NCBI RefSeq assembly: GCF_004361835.1
Contig: NZ_SNWD01000013.1
Location: 1-64,000 of the forward strand
Reading direction: 5' to 3'
From: Stakelama pacifica
GTDB taxonomy: Bacteria; Pseudomonadota; Alphaproteobacteria; Sphingomonadales; Sphingomonadaceae
Length of the DNA stretch: 64,000 nucleotides
In this document: positions 1-8,160 of the stretch, piece by piece
Layout: each line of letters starts with the position of its first letter
Position numbering within the stretch: the stretch's first letter is position 1
Position numbers and translations under genes: made by a program
The notes under the pieces: model-generated
The model's input: only the letters and a program-made list of their open reading frames with translations
Databases searched by the model: none
Told to the model about the DNA's origin: nothing

Positions 1-392
1 CCCCAATACGGTTGTTGCCATCACGCCCAGTGAAGGGCATCAAAACGGCCCAAGGCTCTACTCGTAAATGGTAGAAACTACGGGCTCAGACCACTGCCCG
101 GTTCCCACGTCGCCTGATCCGCGTCGCGCTACCCGCCTGTGCGCCATTCGCTGCCGGGATGGGGGATCGAGGGGGGACGTAGTGTGAACTTCCACAACTT
201 CCGATCCACGCTGCCCCGGCATCGGAGTGAATCCGATGCCGTCAGACGCGGCTGCGCCGCGCTGGCCGGGCGCGCCGCGCGGGCTTCCGCGCGCCTTGGA
301 TTAGCTGCGCTAATCCTGCGGTGCGCGCGCCGGAACCGCCACCCCCTCCTCCTCGTTCTTCCCGCAACCCATTGAACCGAAGGACACCAGCA
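1..392. other. intergenic region with hairpins; possible 3' end of a truncated gene at the left edge
   Basis: No gene is confidently seen. Plus-strand frame 2 is open from the window edge to a TAA at 65-67 (21 codons), which could be the C-terminus of a gene cut off by the edge, but the peptide is not recognised. Further in are a 33-nt repeat (171-203), a 10-bp perfect hairpin (217-226 paired with 232-241) and a 7-bp hairpin (298-304 with 310-316) inside very GC-rich DNA. The hairpins could be terminators or RNA structure ahead of the gene at 393. No tRNA fold was seen. Confidence 0.4.
171..203 (+). repeat. 33-nt dispersed repeat (NFHNFRS type), copy 1
   Basis: It contains the 17-nt core AACTTCCACAACTTCCG, which translates as NFHNFR in one frame. 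A second copy on the minus strand lies directly upstream of ruvA (14618-14650), with 29 of 33 positions identical and no gap. Both copies start with a run of six G. Confidence 0.75.
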
Positions 393-725
393 ATGCCGAA
401 CGCCCGTTCCACCGCGAAGCCTGCCGCTTTTTACCGCCGCACCCGCACCGCGCTGCTCGGGCTCAGCGTCTTTACGACCGGTGCCATTCTGGCGGGCGGC
501 GTTGCGCTGTGGCGGCGCGCGCGGCGTCCGTCGGAGGGGCATGCCGCGCCCGATCTCACCGGCGACCGGCATCCCGACGGTTCGACCCGCGCGCCAGCGG
601 ACTTCCGCCCCGATCCCACCGCAAAGGTAACAAAGGCCGATCGCGAAGCGCTTCGCCCCGCAACCCGCCCCTCCCCCGGCTTCGACCATCGCAGCGAAGA
701 ACTTAACGGCACCACCACCCATTAA
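393..725 (+). CDS. small single-pass membrane protein, unknown function
   Basis: The protein has 110 residues. ATG at 393 is preferred over the upstream in-frame start at 321 because an AAGGA sequence lies about 9 nt before it and the upstream residues are low-complexity proline. A basic N-terminus is followed by one hydrophobic helix (about residues 23-42, then WRRARR). The rest is a polar, proline- and arginine-rich tail, so an N-terminal anchor with a soluble tail is likely. No family is recognised. The gene stands alone between a structured intergenic region and a possible promoter for the next gene. Confidence 0.6.
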   Translation: MPNARSTAKPAAFYRRTRTALLGLSVFTTGAILAGGVALWRRARRPSEGHAAPDLTGDRHPDGSTRAPADFRPDPTAKVTKADREALRPATRPSPGFDHRSEELNGTTTH

Positions 726-766
726 CCCACATGAAGCGCGGGCGGTGGAGCCCCGTTCGCGCTTCG

Positions 767-796
767 TTCGACTTTTCACGCCGTCTATGCTATAAG
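767..796 (+). promoter_or_regulatory. possible sigma70-type promoter
   Basis: TTCGAC at 767-772 and TATAAG at 791-796 are separated by 18 nt. They lie about 85 nt before the start of the 61-residue protein. The assignment rests on consensus alone. Confidence 0.4.
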
Positions 797-882
797 GGTT
801 GCACCGTTGGCAGCTCTTATCCGTAAGCGCCGACGGCTGGAGAGACTATCGCGCTCCCGCTTACGAAGCACAGGGGCCATTT

Positions 883-1068
883 ATGGACATCATTTATCTA
901 CGCGAACGACAGCGCGTTTCCCTCGAACGGGCACGCGCCGCGACCAACGCCGTTGCGGGCGCCGCACATGCCAGCCTTGCCGGGCTGTATGCAGAGTGGA
1001 TTCAGCAGCATGAAGATATCGCGGCGGGCCGCAGCGTTATCCGCAAATACCCGATCCACCGCGTCTGA
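883..1068 (+). CDS. small conserved-type protein, unknown function
   Basis: The protein has 61 residues, starting at the ATG that follows an AGGGG stretch. A longer TTG-initiated version from 799 is possible but would overlap the putative promoter product. It is soluble and alanine- and arginine-rich, with a central helical stretch (RERQRVSLERARAATNAV) and the C-terminus KYPIHRV. I do not recognise the family. It lies ahead of the cold-shock gene on the same strand, with 162 nt between. Confidence 0.55.
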   Translation: MDIIYLRERQRVSLERARAATNAVAGAAHASLAGLYAEWIQQHEDIAAGRSVIRKYPIHRV

Positions 1069-1230
1069 GATATGGCGTTTGCCAGCACCGGGCAAAGCGT
1101 GTACAAGCGTACTTGCTACAGTCGCAAATCGACGGACTTTTGTTGCTTTGCGGCTTCGATATCCTTCTTTCCCTACGCTTAGCGATGATGACGCCCGATT
1201 CTCCGGCGCGTCCCTAAGAAGGAATATCCA

Positions 1231-1443
1231 ATGGCTTTCACCGGCACCGTAAAATTCTTCAACGCTGACAAGGGCTATGGCTTCATCCAGCCCGATCAGG
1301 GCGGCGATGACGCATTCGTCCACATCTCGGCAGTGGAAAAGGCTGGCATGGCGACCCTCGACAAGGAACAGCGCGTTTCTTACGAGCTCGAAAATGACCG
1401 CCGCGGCAAGCCCGCGGCCTGCAATCTGCAGCCCGCCGACTAA
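1231..1443 (+). CDS. cold-shock protein (CspA family)
   Basis: The protein has 70 residues and is a single cold-shock OB-fold. Both nucleic-acid-binding motifs are visible: KGYGFI (RNP1) near residues 14-19 and DAFVHIS (RNP2) near 27-33. It should bind single-stranded RNA or DNA and act as an RNA chaperone. Length and motif spacing are standard. AAGAAGGAAT lies just before the ATG. The 162-nt upstream region could hold the long 5' leader common in this family. A rho-independent terminator follows directly. Confidence 0.95.
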   Translation: MAFTGTVKFFNADKGYGFIQPDQGGDDAFVHISAVEKAGMATLDKEQRVSYELENDRRGKPAACNLQPAD

Positions 1444-1453
1444 ACGGCTTGAA

Positions 1454-1486
1454 AGGGGCGGCTCGGCAACGGGCCGCCCTTTTTGT
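1454..1486 (+). terminator. rho-independent terminator of the cold-shock gene
   Basis: A GGGCGGC/GCCGCCC stem with a short loop is followed by TTTTTG, starting 11 nt after the stop codon. Confidence 0.85.
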
Positions 1487-1519
1487 TTGGGGGTATAACG
1501 GGAATTTGAAGGGAAGATT

Positions 1520-1720
1520 ATGAGCACTGAATCCGAACTCTTCCGCAACCGCGCCGAACTCGATCACGAAGCCGCCGCCGCCGCGACGCTCGACAGCGTC
1601 CGCGACCGCCACCTGCGCTCCGAAGCTGCATGGAAGGCGATGGCCGAACGCTCCGAACGCGTCGCCGAAGCCCGCGTCCGCAACGAACAGGCGAAACAGG
1701 ACGCGCAGGCGCTGGGCTGA
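1520..1720 (+). CDS. small alanine-rich helical protein, unknown function
   Basis: The protein has 66 residues and a good GAAGGGA ribosome-binding site. The sequence is highly charged and alanine-rich, with heptad-like spacing over its whole length, so it is likely one long helix or coiled coil. There is no signal peptide or membrane segment. No family is recognised. Base composition matches its neighbours. Confidence 0.6.
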   Translation: MSTESELFRNRAELDHEAAAAATLDSVRDRHLRSEAAWKAMAERSERVAEARVRNEQAKQDAQALG

Positions 1721-1777
1721 CGCTTGCCCGGCACATCCGCTGCGCCTACAGTCAGCGGGACCGATCGGGAGCGAGCG

Positions 1778-2167
1778 ATGCCGCGTCTGGAAGAAAGCTT
1801 CATCCATCTCGGCCGCGGCGGCACCGCCTGCGCCGAACCGCTTTTCACCGGGATGGAATGGTATGCAGCCTATGCCGCCCGCCACGCCGATGACGGCGCT
1901 GAGGGACGGCTGGTGTCGCATTATCGCTTCACCGAAGACTGGCCGATGTGGGAAATGCACCCCCACGGTGCCGAGGTCGTGATCTGCAGCGAAGGCCGGA
2001 TGACGCTATATCAGGAGCATCCGGACGGCACCCGCTCACAGGTGGCGCTGGCACCCGGCGACTATGCCATCAACCCGCCCGGCATCTGGCACACCGCCGA
2101 TGTCGATGAACCGGTCGCGGCCATCTTCATCACGTCCGGGCTCGGCACCGAACACCGCCCCCGCTGA
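1778..2167 (+). CDS. cupin-domain protein
   Basis: The protein has 129 residues from the ATG at 1778, which has GGGAGCGAG upstream. An in-frame TTG at 1724 is less likely. The cupin pattern is visible: WEMHPHGAEVVICSEGRM (motif 1, with His and Glu where metal ligands sit) and PGDYAINPPGIWHTAD (motif 2, with His). It is a small single-domain beta-barrel, probably metal-binding. The substrate is unknown. The next gene converges on it. Confidence 0.8.
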   Translation: MPRLEESFIHLGRGGTACAEPLFTGMEWYAAYAARHADDGAEGRLVSHYRFTEDWPMWEMHPHGAEVVICSEGRMTLYQEHPDGTRSQVALAPGDYAINPPGIWHTADVDEPVAAIFITSGLGTEHRPR

Positions 2168-2180
2168 CGCCGGGGCTCAG

Positions 2181-2654
2181 TCAGCCCGCCGCGAGCCGCT
2201 GCAACGCCGCGCCGCTCACCCGCTGCACGGTCCATTCGTCCAGCCCGACCGCGCCCATCTTTCGATAAAATGCGATTGCCGGTTCGTTCCAGTCGAGCAC
2301 CGACCATTCGAACCGCGCGCAATTGCGCTCCACCGCGATTGCGGCGAGCCGCCGCAACAGCGCCTCGCCGACCCCCGCACCACGCGCCGCCGGGGTGACG
2401 TACAGATCTTCGAGATACAGCCCCTTGCGCCCCTCCCAGGTCGAGAAATTGTGGAAGAACAGCGCAAAACCAACCGCTTCCCCTTCCCGCTCCGCGATCA
2501 GTGCTTCAGCGGCTCGCTCGTCAAATAGCGCAGCCTCCAGCATCGCGACATCTGCCGTCACCGCATCCGGCTCCCGCTCGAACGCGGCCAGTTCCTTCAC
2601 GAAACGCAGGATAGCCGGCACATCACCACGCGCCGCAAACCGGATGTCAGTCAT
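2181..2654 (-). CDS. GNAT-family N-acetyltransferase
   Basis: The protein has 157 residues. The acetyl-CoA-binding loop appears as TPAARGAGVGEALL (about residues 87-100), preceded by the beta4 strand LYLEDLYV and followed by EWSVLDWNEPAIAFYRKMGA, typical of the spermidine/diamine acetyltransferase-like branch. The acceptor substrate cannot be read from the sequence. The ATG lies 3 nt after the ispG stop, so it is probably co-transcribed with ispG. Confidence 0.88.
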   Translation of the reverse strand: MTDIRFAARGDVPAILRFVKELAAFEREPDAVTADVAMLEAALFDERAAEALIAEREGEAVGFALFFHNFSTWEGRKGLYLEDLYVTPAARGAGVGEALLRRLAAIAVERNCARFEWSVLDWNEPAIAFYRKMGAVGLDEWTVQRVSGAALQRLAAG

Positions 2655-2657
2655 CGA

Positions 2658-3782
2658 TTACTCGGCAGCCTGCATCGCATCTGCCTCGCCCGCCTCGATC
2701 TCGGCAGCCTTGGCCTCGACCAGCTTGACGATATGCTCGATCATATCGGCATCCTGGACATGATGGTCGGTGACACCCGCCAGATAGACCATATGCTTGC
2801 CCGCACCGCCGCCGGTAATGCCGATATCGGTCTCCCGGGCTTCGCCGGGACCGTTGACCACGCAGCCGAGCACCGACAGCGACATCGGCGTGCGGATATG
2901 GCTCAGCCGCTCCTCCAGCGTCTGCACGGTGCGGATCACGTCGAACCCCTGTCGCGCGCAGCTTGGGCAGCTCACCACCCGTACCCCGCGATTGCGGATG
3001 CCGAGCGCTTTGAGAATCTCGAACCCGACGCGCACTTCCTCTTCCGGTTCGGCCGAAAGCGAAACGCGGATCGTATCGCCGATCCCGAACCACAGCAGCG
3101 AGCCGATGCCGATCGACGATTTCACCGTCCCGCCGATCAGCCCGCCCGCTTCGGTAATGCCCAGATGCAACGGGCAATCAGTCGCCTCGGCCAGCCCCTG
3201 ATAGGCAGCGACGGCAAGAAACACGTCCGACGCCTTCACCGCCACCTTGAATTCATGGAAGTCATGATCTTCGAGGATGCGGATATGGTCGAGCGCGCTC
3301 TCGACAAGCGCCTCGGGACACGGCTCGCCATATTTTTCGAGCAGATCTTTTTCGAGGCTGCCCGCATTCACGCCGATGCGGATCGAACAGCCATTCGCCT
3401 TCGCCGCGTTCACCACCTCCTGAACGCGCGCCGCCGATCCGATATTGCCCGGATTGATGCGCAGGCACGCAGCGCCCGCATCCGCCGCCTCAAGCGCGCG
3501 CTTATAGTGGAAATGGATGTCCGCGACGATCGGCACGCGCGAGGCGCGCACGATCTGCTTCAGCGCGGTGGTGCTTTCGACATCGGGACAGGAAACGCGG
3601 ATAATGTCCGCCCCCGCCTCTTCGCACCGGCGGATCTGGTCGATCGTCGCCTTTGCGTCAGACGTCACCGTATTGGTCATGGTCTGCACCGCGATCGGCG
3701 CGTCGCCGCCGACGGGCACATTGCCGACCATGATCTCGCGGCTCTTTCGGCGCATGATATCGCGCCAGGGACGAACGGACAT
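2658..3782 (-). CDS. ispG: 4-hydroxy-3-methylbut-2-en-1-yl diphosphate synthase
   Basis: The protein has 374 residues and is IspG/GcpE of the MEP isoprenoid pathway, converting MEcPP to HMBPP with a [4Fe-4S] cluster. An N-terminal TIM barrel ([36 protein letters not shown]) precedes the C-terminal cluster domain. The cluster ligands are visible as CPSCAR and GCVVNGPGE. Length and domain order match the two-domain bacterial enzyme. It probably heads a two-gene transcript with the GNAT gene. Confidence 0.97.
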   Translation of the reverse strand: MSVRPWRDIMRRKSREIMVGNVPVGGDAPIAVQTMTNTVTSDAKATIDQIRRCEEAGADIIRVSCPDVESTTALKQIVRASRVPIVADIHFHYKRALEAADAGAACLRINPGNIGSAARVQEVVNAAKANGCSIRIGVNAGSLEKDLLEKYGEPCPEALVESALDHIRILEDHDFHEFKVAVKASDVFLAVAAYQGLAEATDCPLHLGITEAGGLIGGTVKSSIGIGSLLWFGIGDTIRVSLSAEPEEEVRVGFEILKALGIRNRGVRVVSCPSCARQGFDVIRTVQTLEERLSHIRTPMSLSVLGCVVNGPGEARETDIGITGGGAGKHMVYLAGVTDHHVQDADMIEHIVKLVEAKAAEIEAGEADAMQAAE

Positions 3783-3955
3783 GAAAGAAATTCCCGCAAA
3801 TCAGCTTGCTGTCAGAATGAACCATATAGCCGTTCGAAAGCGTTGAGGAAAGGCGGTGAAGACCGGTCGCTGCCCCGAACCGAATGCGCTTCGGGTGGCG
3901 GCAGCGGCCTGGCGCTGCTAGGCGAGCCGCCCTGCGGCGCCGTTGGAGAATCGAA

Positions 3956-5107
3956 TTGGAACGCCATTACGGGATGGACTGGCTGCGGGTCGGCGCATTC
4001 GCCCTGCTCATCCTCTACCATATCGGCATGGTGTTCGTGCCCTGGGGCTATCACGTCAAATCGCCCCTGATCGCGGACTGGGCGGTGGTGCCGATGCTGG
4101 CGGTCAACGCGTGGCGATTGAGCCTGTTGTTTCTGGTGTCCGGCTTTGCCAGCCGGGCATTGCTCGAACGGTCGGGCGGTATCGCCCCGTTCGTGCGCAA
4201 TCGCAGCTTTCGCCTGCTGGTGCCGCTATTGTTCGGCATGGCTGTAATCGTTCCGCCGCAGGCCTGGGTCGAGCTGGTAACGCAGCGTGATTATTCGGAC
4301 GGCTTTTTCCATTTCTGGACCGCCGATTATTTTCGCTTCGGCACGCTGGACGGCATGGTGCTCCCCAATTGGAACCATTTATGGTTCGTCGCCTATCTGT
4401 GGTTCTATACCATGGTCGTGGCGAGCATCACGGCGTTGTTGCGACCGCGCTGGATGCAGGCCGTGTTTGACCGGCTTTTCGGAACTGTAGCGATGCTGAT
4501 CCTGCCGCTTGGCTGGCTGATCTGCGTCCATGTCTTCTGGTTTCCGATGGTCGGGGAAACGCACAGCTTTGTCGGCGACGATATCGCGCATTTCTCTTAC
4601 TTTCCGCTGTTTCTGTTCGGCATCGGCCTTGCCCGGTCGGTACCTGCGATGCAGGCAATACGCCGCTGGGCAAAGCTTGCCGCGCTGCTGGCGGTGGCGG
4701 GATATGGCTTTATCGTCTGGTGCGAAGTGCATTGGGCGAATGGCATGGCGCGCTGGGCAGTGCGGCCCTATCTGCTCGCCCATGCGACGCAGCAATGGTG
4801 CGGGATCGTCGCGCTGATCGCGATCGCCGACCGTTTCTGGAATCGTGACCATCGCTGGCGGGCCGTGCTGACCGAGGCGGTGTTTCCCTTTTACATCATT
4901 CATCAGACGATCATCGTCGTGGTGATGTGGGTATTGCTGCGAAACGGCATAAGCGGCCTCGGTGCGTTCGCCGCACTGGTCGCGGCGACCGTGGCGGGGT
5001 GCTGGGCCTTTTACCTGATCGGGCGGAAGGTCCGCCCGCTGCGTCCGCTGGTCGGGCTGCGCTACCACCGTCCGCAGCGACCGGGCGCCACGCTGGCGGT
5101 GCGCTGA
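3956..5107 (+). CDS. membrane acyltransferase 3 family protein
   Basis: About 383 residues. TTG at 3956 is preferred because GGAGAA lies 6 nt before it and the family-like N-terminus (ERHYGMDWLRVGAF) begins there. ATG at 3884 would add an arginine-rich stretch encoded by low-complexity DNA. About ten hydrophobic segments run through the protein. The N-terminal WLR and later VFPFYIIHQTIIV motifs are characteristic of acyltransferase 3 (OpgC/OafA-like) proteins, which transfer acyl groups to periplasmic or surface glycans. The substrate is unknown. Confidence 0.8.
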   Translation: MERHYGMDWLRVGAFALLILYHIGMVFVPWGYHVKSPLIADWAVVPMLAVNAWRLSLLFLVSGFASRALLERSGGIAPFVRNRSFRLLVPLLFGMAVIVPPQAWVELVTQRDYSDGFFHFWTADYFRFGTLDGMVLPNWNHLWFVAYLWFYTMVVASITALLRPRWMQAVFDRLFGTVAMLILPLGWLICVHVFWFPMVGETHSFVGDDIAHFSYFPLFLFGIGLARSVPAMQAIRRWAKLAALLAVAGYGFIVWCEVHWANGMARWAVRPYLLAHATQQWCGIVALIAIADRFWNRDHRWRAVLTEAVFPFYIIHQTIIVVVMWVLLRNGISGLGAFAALVAATVAGCWAFYLIGRKVRPLRPLVGLRYHRPQRPGATLAVR

Positions 5108-5151
5108 AGGACCATCTTCCGGTTGCGCCAAAGCCGGAGTAACAGGCGAGC

Positions 5152-6000
5152 ATGAGTCGTTTGCTTGCCCTGTTCGCCGCGCTGTTCGCGTTCCTGACCC
5201 CCCTCACCGCCAATGCCTATTGGGAGTTCGGCCACGAAACCGTGGCGAAGATCGCGTACCTGAACGTCCGTCCCGATACCCGCGCGGCGATCGACGCGCT
5301 GCTGCGCCGGTCGAAGCTGCTCGACACGCCGACCTGTCCGGCGCGGACGATTGAGCAGGCGAGCGTCTGGCCCGATTGCATCAAGCAATTGGGGGAGCGG
5401 TTCAGCTATGCCTATTCCTGGCACTATCAGAATGTGAATATCTGTGAGCCGTTCGACCTGAAATCGGCGTGCAAGGACGGCAATTGCGTATCAGCGCAGA
5501 TCGAACGGGATATGAAGCTGCTCAAGGACAAAAGCGTTCCGGCGCGCGAGCGGCTGCAGGCGCTTGCCTTTCTGGTCCATTTCGTCGGCGATCTGCATCA
5601 GCCGCTTCATGCCGCCGATCGCGCTGATCTGGGCGGCAACCGGCAAAAGGCGCAATATGGCGATTATGCGACCGACCGTCTGAACCTGCATAGCATCTGG
5701 GACGGGCCGCTGGCCGAGCGGGCAATCACCACCCCGCCCAGCATTGTCCGCACATATTCGCAGGCCGAAAAGGACAAGATCGCGGCGGGAAGCGTCGAGG
5801 ACTGGAGCCGTCAGAATTGGGAAGTCAGCCGCGATGTCGCCTATAAGACCGCGATGGGCGGCGATCCCTGCGGCCCGCGCCCTGATGTGGCAAAGCTCGA
5901 CAATGACACCATCACCAAGGAGCTGGTGCCGGTGGCGAAGCTGCAGGTCGAACGCGCCGGGCTGCGCCTCGCCAAATTGCTCGACGAAGCGCTGGGATAG
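5152..6000 (+). CDS. secreted S1/P1-type nuclease
   Basis: The protein has 282 residues. A signal peptide (about residues 1-22, ending NAY) is followed by WEFGHETVAKIAY. In this family the Trp at the mature N-terminus and nearby His are zinc ligands. Further ligands are visible in YSWHYQNVN, FLVHFVGDLHQPLH (the HxxxD core) and LNLHSIWD. It should be a periplasmic or secreted trinuclear-zinc enzyme cutting single-stranded nucleic acids and removing 3'-phosphates. The spacer from the acyltransferase gene is 44 nt. The next gene converges on it. Confidence 0.93.
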   Translation: MSRLLALFAALFAFLTPLTANAYWEFGHETVAKIAYLNVRPDTRAAIDALLRRSKLLDTPTCPARTIEQASVWPDCIKQLGERFSYAYSWHYQNVNICEPFDLKSACKDGNCVSAQIERDMKLLKDKSVPARERLQALAFLVHFVGDLHQPLHAADRADLGGNRQKAQYGDYATDRLNLHSIWDGPLAERAITTPPSIVRTYSQAEKDKIAAGSVEDWSRQNWEVSRDVAYKTAMGGDPCGPRPDVAKLDNDTITKELVPVAKLQVERAGLRLAKLLDEALG

Positions 6001-6002
6001 GA

Positions 6003-6302
6003 TCAGTCCGGCTTTTTCAGGCCCCAGTTCCACTGCCAGCCGCCATCGGTCTTGCGCCAGATGAGCGCCAGCCAGCCGAATGCAACCGGGATAGCCCATG
6101 CAAGCTTGGCGAATAGTCCCGGCAGCAAGGCGATCCCGCCTGCGATGAGAAGGCTGCCCAATATCGTTACCGCCCAGCCCTGCCACGTCACCGGTGTCGA
6201 CCCGAGACCGAACCGCTTTTGCGCGAACCAATAGCCGGGGCGAACGGTATAGGAGGCCTGAAGCCGATCGACCAGATCGGGGCGGTGTGACTGTTTTGTC
6301 AT
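6003..6302 (-). CDS. small two-helix membrane protein (third gene of SPFH operon)
   Basis: The protein has 99 residues with two hydrophobic segments (about 42-60 and 63-80) and a Trp-rich C-terminus (GGWQWNWGLKKPD). Its ATG overlaps the stop of the upstream regulator gene by ATGA, indicating translational coupling. No family is recognised. Context (SPFH protein and RHH regulator in one operon) suggests a membrane role tied to the SPFH protein. That is inference. Confidence 0.75.
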   Translation of the reverse strand: MTKQSHRPDLVDRLQASYTVRPGYWFAQKRFGLGSTPVTWQGWAVTILGSLLIAGGIALLPGLFAKLAWAIPVAFGWLALIWRKTDGGWQWNWGLKKPD

Positions 6303-6511
6303 CCCTCTTCTCCTTCTTCTTTCGGCGGGCGCCCGCGCCGGGGCCGCGCCGGTTCGGAAAGCTTTACGCCGCGCCGGGCGAGCGCTTCGCGAAGCAGACA
6401 TTCGATTTCGGCATTCACGCTTCGCAAGTCGGTCGCCGCCGCCCGCTCGACCGCCGCGTGCAATGCGGGGTCGAGACGCAGCGGAAACGCCTTTTTGGAA
6501 GCCTGCGCCAA
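6299..6511 (-). CDS. Arc-type ribbon-helix-helix DNA-binding protein
   Basis: The protein has 70 residues. An N-terminal strand (KKAFPLRLD, residues 6-14) leads into two helices (LHAAVERAAATD and SVNAEIECLLREALARRG), the layout of the Arc/MetJ fold in which paired strands read the major groove. The tail is basic (PRRGRPPKEE). It lies 9 nt after the SPFH gene and overlaps the next gene by ATGA. The palindrome ahead of the operon (7434-7455) is a plausible binding site, which would make it an autorepressor. It resembles an antitoxin, but no toxin gene is adjacent. Confidence 0.82.
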   Translation of the reverse strand: MAQASKKAFPLRLDPALHAAVERAAATDLRSVNAEIECLLREALARRGVKLSEPARPRRGRPPKEEGEEG

Positions 6512-6520
6512 TCGATACTC

Positions 6521-7423
6521 CTATTGGTACAGCGTACCGGTATTGACGACCGGCTGGGTATCGCGCTCCGAACACAGCACGACCATCAGGTTGGACACCA
6601 TCGCCGCGCGGCGTTCATCGTCCAGCTCGACGACATTTTTTGCCGATAGCTGTTCGAGCGCTGTCTCGACCATCGTCACCGCGCCTTCGACCAGCGCCTG
6701 ACGCGCGGCAATCACCGCTTCGGCCTGCTGGCGGCGCAGCATCGCCTGTGCGATCTCCTGCGCATAGGCCAGATGCGTCAGGCGGCATTCGTCGATAAAG
6801 ATGCCCGCGACCGCCACCCGGTCCTGCAACTCGTCGCGCAGTTCGTCGCTGACATAGCCGGAATCATTGCGGAGCGTTTTTTCCTGATGCGTGAAATCGT
6901 CATAGGGGTAGCGCGAACCGATTACGCGCACCGCGCTTTCGATCTGAATGTTCACGAACTGTTTGTAATCATCGACGTCGAACAGCGCCTGCGCGGTGTC
7001 CGACACGCGCCAGACGACGTTTGAGGCGATTTCGATCGGATTGCCGCGAAGATCGTTGACCTTCAGCCGTTCAGAGGTGGTGTTGTAGACGCGTACCGAC
7101 ACCGTCTTGCGCGTCATCCATGGCCAGACCCAGCGCAGCCCGGTGGCGCGGTCGGTGCCGCGATAATCCCCGAACAACAGGATCGCCGCTGCCTGATTGG
7201 GTTGCAGCAGATAAAATCCGAACGCCACGAACAGGACACCCGCCGCACCGGCGGCGATCAGCAGCGCACCGAAGCCGTTCAGATGCATCGCCTGCATCAC
7301 GCCGATCGGGATCAGAGCAAGAAAGAACAATCCGACCAGCAGCATGATGTAGCCGTTCACGGTCGATGCCGGACGCTCGGCAGATGTGCGCAGGGCATGG
7401 GGACGGGCAATCGAATCAACCAT
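6521..7423 (-). CDS. SPFH-domain membrane protein (slipin/prohibitin-like)
   Basis: The protein has 300 residues from the ATG at 7423, chosen because GGAGG lies 5 nt before it. Two hydrophobic helices (about residues 24-45 and 50-72) are followed by an SPFH/Band-7 domain starting near QPNQAAAILLFGDYRGT, with the typical run VNDLRGNPIEIASNVVWRV and then AVRVIGSRYPYDDF. The C-terminal part holds the alanine- and glutamate-rich helix (AQAMLRRQQAEAVIAARQALVEGA). Such proteins oligomerise at the inner membrane and organise lipid domains or proteases. It is the first gene of a three-gene operon behind a 22-bp palindrome. Confidence 0.9.
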   Translation of the reverse strand: MVDSIARPHALRTSAERPASTVNGYIMLLVGLFFLALIPIGVMQAMHLNGFGALLIAAGAAGVLFVAFGFYLLQPNQAAAILLFGDYRGTDRATGLRWVWPWMTRKTVSVRVYNTTSERLKVNDLRGNPIEIASNVVWRVSDTAQALFDVDDYKQFVNIQIESAVRVIGSRYPYDDFTHQEKTLRNDSGYVSDELRDELQDRVAVAGIFIDECRLTHLAYAQEIAQAMLRRQQAEAVIAARQALVEGAVTMVETALEQLSAKNVVELDDERRAAMVSNLMVVLCSERDTQPVVNTGTLYQ

Positions 7424-7433
7424 CGCAACCTCC

Positions 7434-7455
7434 ATAAATATGATATCATATTTAT
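7434..7455. promoter_or_regulatory. perfect 22-bp palindrome upstream of SPFH operon (putative operator)
   Basis: An AT-rich perfect inverted repeat is centred on GATATC (half-site ATAAATATGAT). It lies 10 nt upstream of the SPFH start codon in otherwise GC-rich DNA. The symmetry and position fit an operator. Binding by the ribbon-helix-helix protein of the operon is inference. Confidence 0.65.
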
Positions 7456-7505
7456 ATCGATTTGATGTCGGGTCAATCGGAATCGACCGGCTTTCTCTGC
7501 AACGC

Positions 7506-7541
7506 AAAGACGCCGCCGGAGCGCATGGCCCCGGCGGCGTC
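7506..7541 (-). terminator. hairpin downstream of pal
   Basis: Bases 7509-7519 pair perfectly with 7531-7541 (11 bp). In the minus direction a short TTT follows. It starts 26 nt after the pal stop codon, so it probably ends the tol-pal transcript. Confidence 0.65.
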
Positions 7542-7567
7542 CTTTCCGCCCGTTGCGGGGGAGAATA

Positions 7568-8083
7568 TTATTCGATGACGACGGTCACCGCACGGCGGTT
7601 CTGCGCCCACGCCGCTTCGTTCGAACCCAGCGCGATCGGGCGTTCCTTGCCATAGCTGATCGTGTTGATCCGAGAAGCATTGACCCCGCGCGCGATCAGA
7701 TAATTTGCCGCCGATGTCGCACGGCGATCGCCGAGCGCGAGGTTATATTCGCGCGTGCCGCGTTCGTCGGCATGACCTTCGATCGTGATCCGCGTGTTGG
7801 GATATTTCACCAGCCACTGCGCCTGACTGTCGAGGATACGGCGCGCTTCGGGATCGATGTCATAGGCATCGAGCGCGAAGTGGATCGTATCGTCGATCAC
7901 CGTCTGTTTGAAATCCTGCGCGCTGCCCGGCTGCACCATATTGCTGTTGTCGGTCGGCTGCGGCGTCGGGGTCGGCGCGGTTTCCGCCGGTGCAGGCGGC
8001 AGCACTTCGGGACGCTTTTTCGCGCAACCCGCGGTCGCAACGAGCGCGGCGGCGATTGCCAGTTTTGCAGTCATATTTGCCAT
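7568..8083 (-). CDS. pal: peptidoglycan-associated lipoprotein Pal
   Basis: The protein has 171 residues. A lipoprotein signal with lipobox ATAGC (Cys20) is followed by a proline-rich linker and an OmpA-like domain. HFALDAYDIDPEARRILD and the peptidoglycan-binding run TIEGHADERGTREYNLALGDRRA are clear, as is the C-terminal NRRAVTVV. Pal anchors the outer membrane to peptidoglycan and works with TolB during cell constriction. It is the last gene of the tol cluster, 77 nt after tolB. Confidence 0.97.
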   Translation of the reverse strand: MANMTAKLAIAAALVATAGCAKKRPEVLPPAPAETAPTPTPQPTDNSNMVQPGSAQDFKQTVIDDTIHFALDAYDIDPEARRILDSQAQWLVKYPNTRITIEGHADERGTREYNLALGDRRATSAANYLIARGVNASRINTISYGKERPIALGSNEAAWAQNRRAVTVVIE

Positions 8084-8160
8084 GATCGCTTCTCCTTTTA
8101 TCGATCTTCTTCCCGCTCCCTCTGCGGGAAAGACGCACGGTACGAGCCTCTCTAAACGTT

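Noticed and set aside
1..138. Possible 3' end of a structural RNA (6S, RNase P or tmRNA)
   Set aside because: No conserved core of these RNAs could be matched.
6299..6511. Toxin-antitoxin pair with the RHH protein as antitoxin
   Set aside because: The downstream partner is a membrane protein with two helices and the upstream partner is an SPFH protein; neither resembles a known toxin.
7434..7455. Palindrome as a rho-independent terminator
   Set aside because: It is AT-rich, has no loop and lies in the SPFH promoter region; the pal hairpin at 7506-7541 fits termination better.
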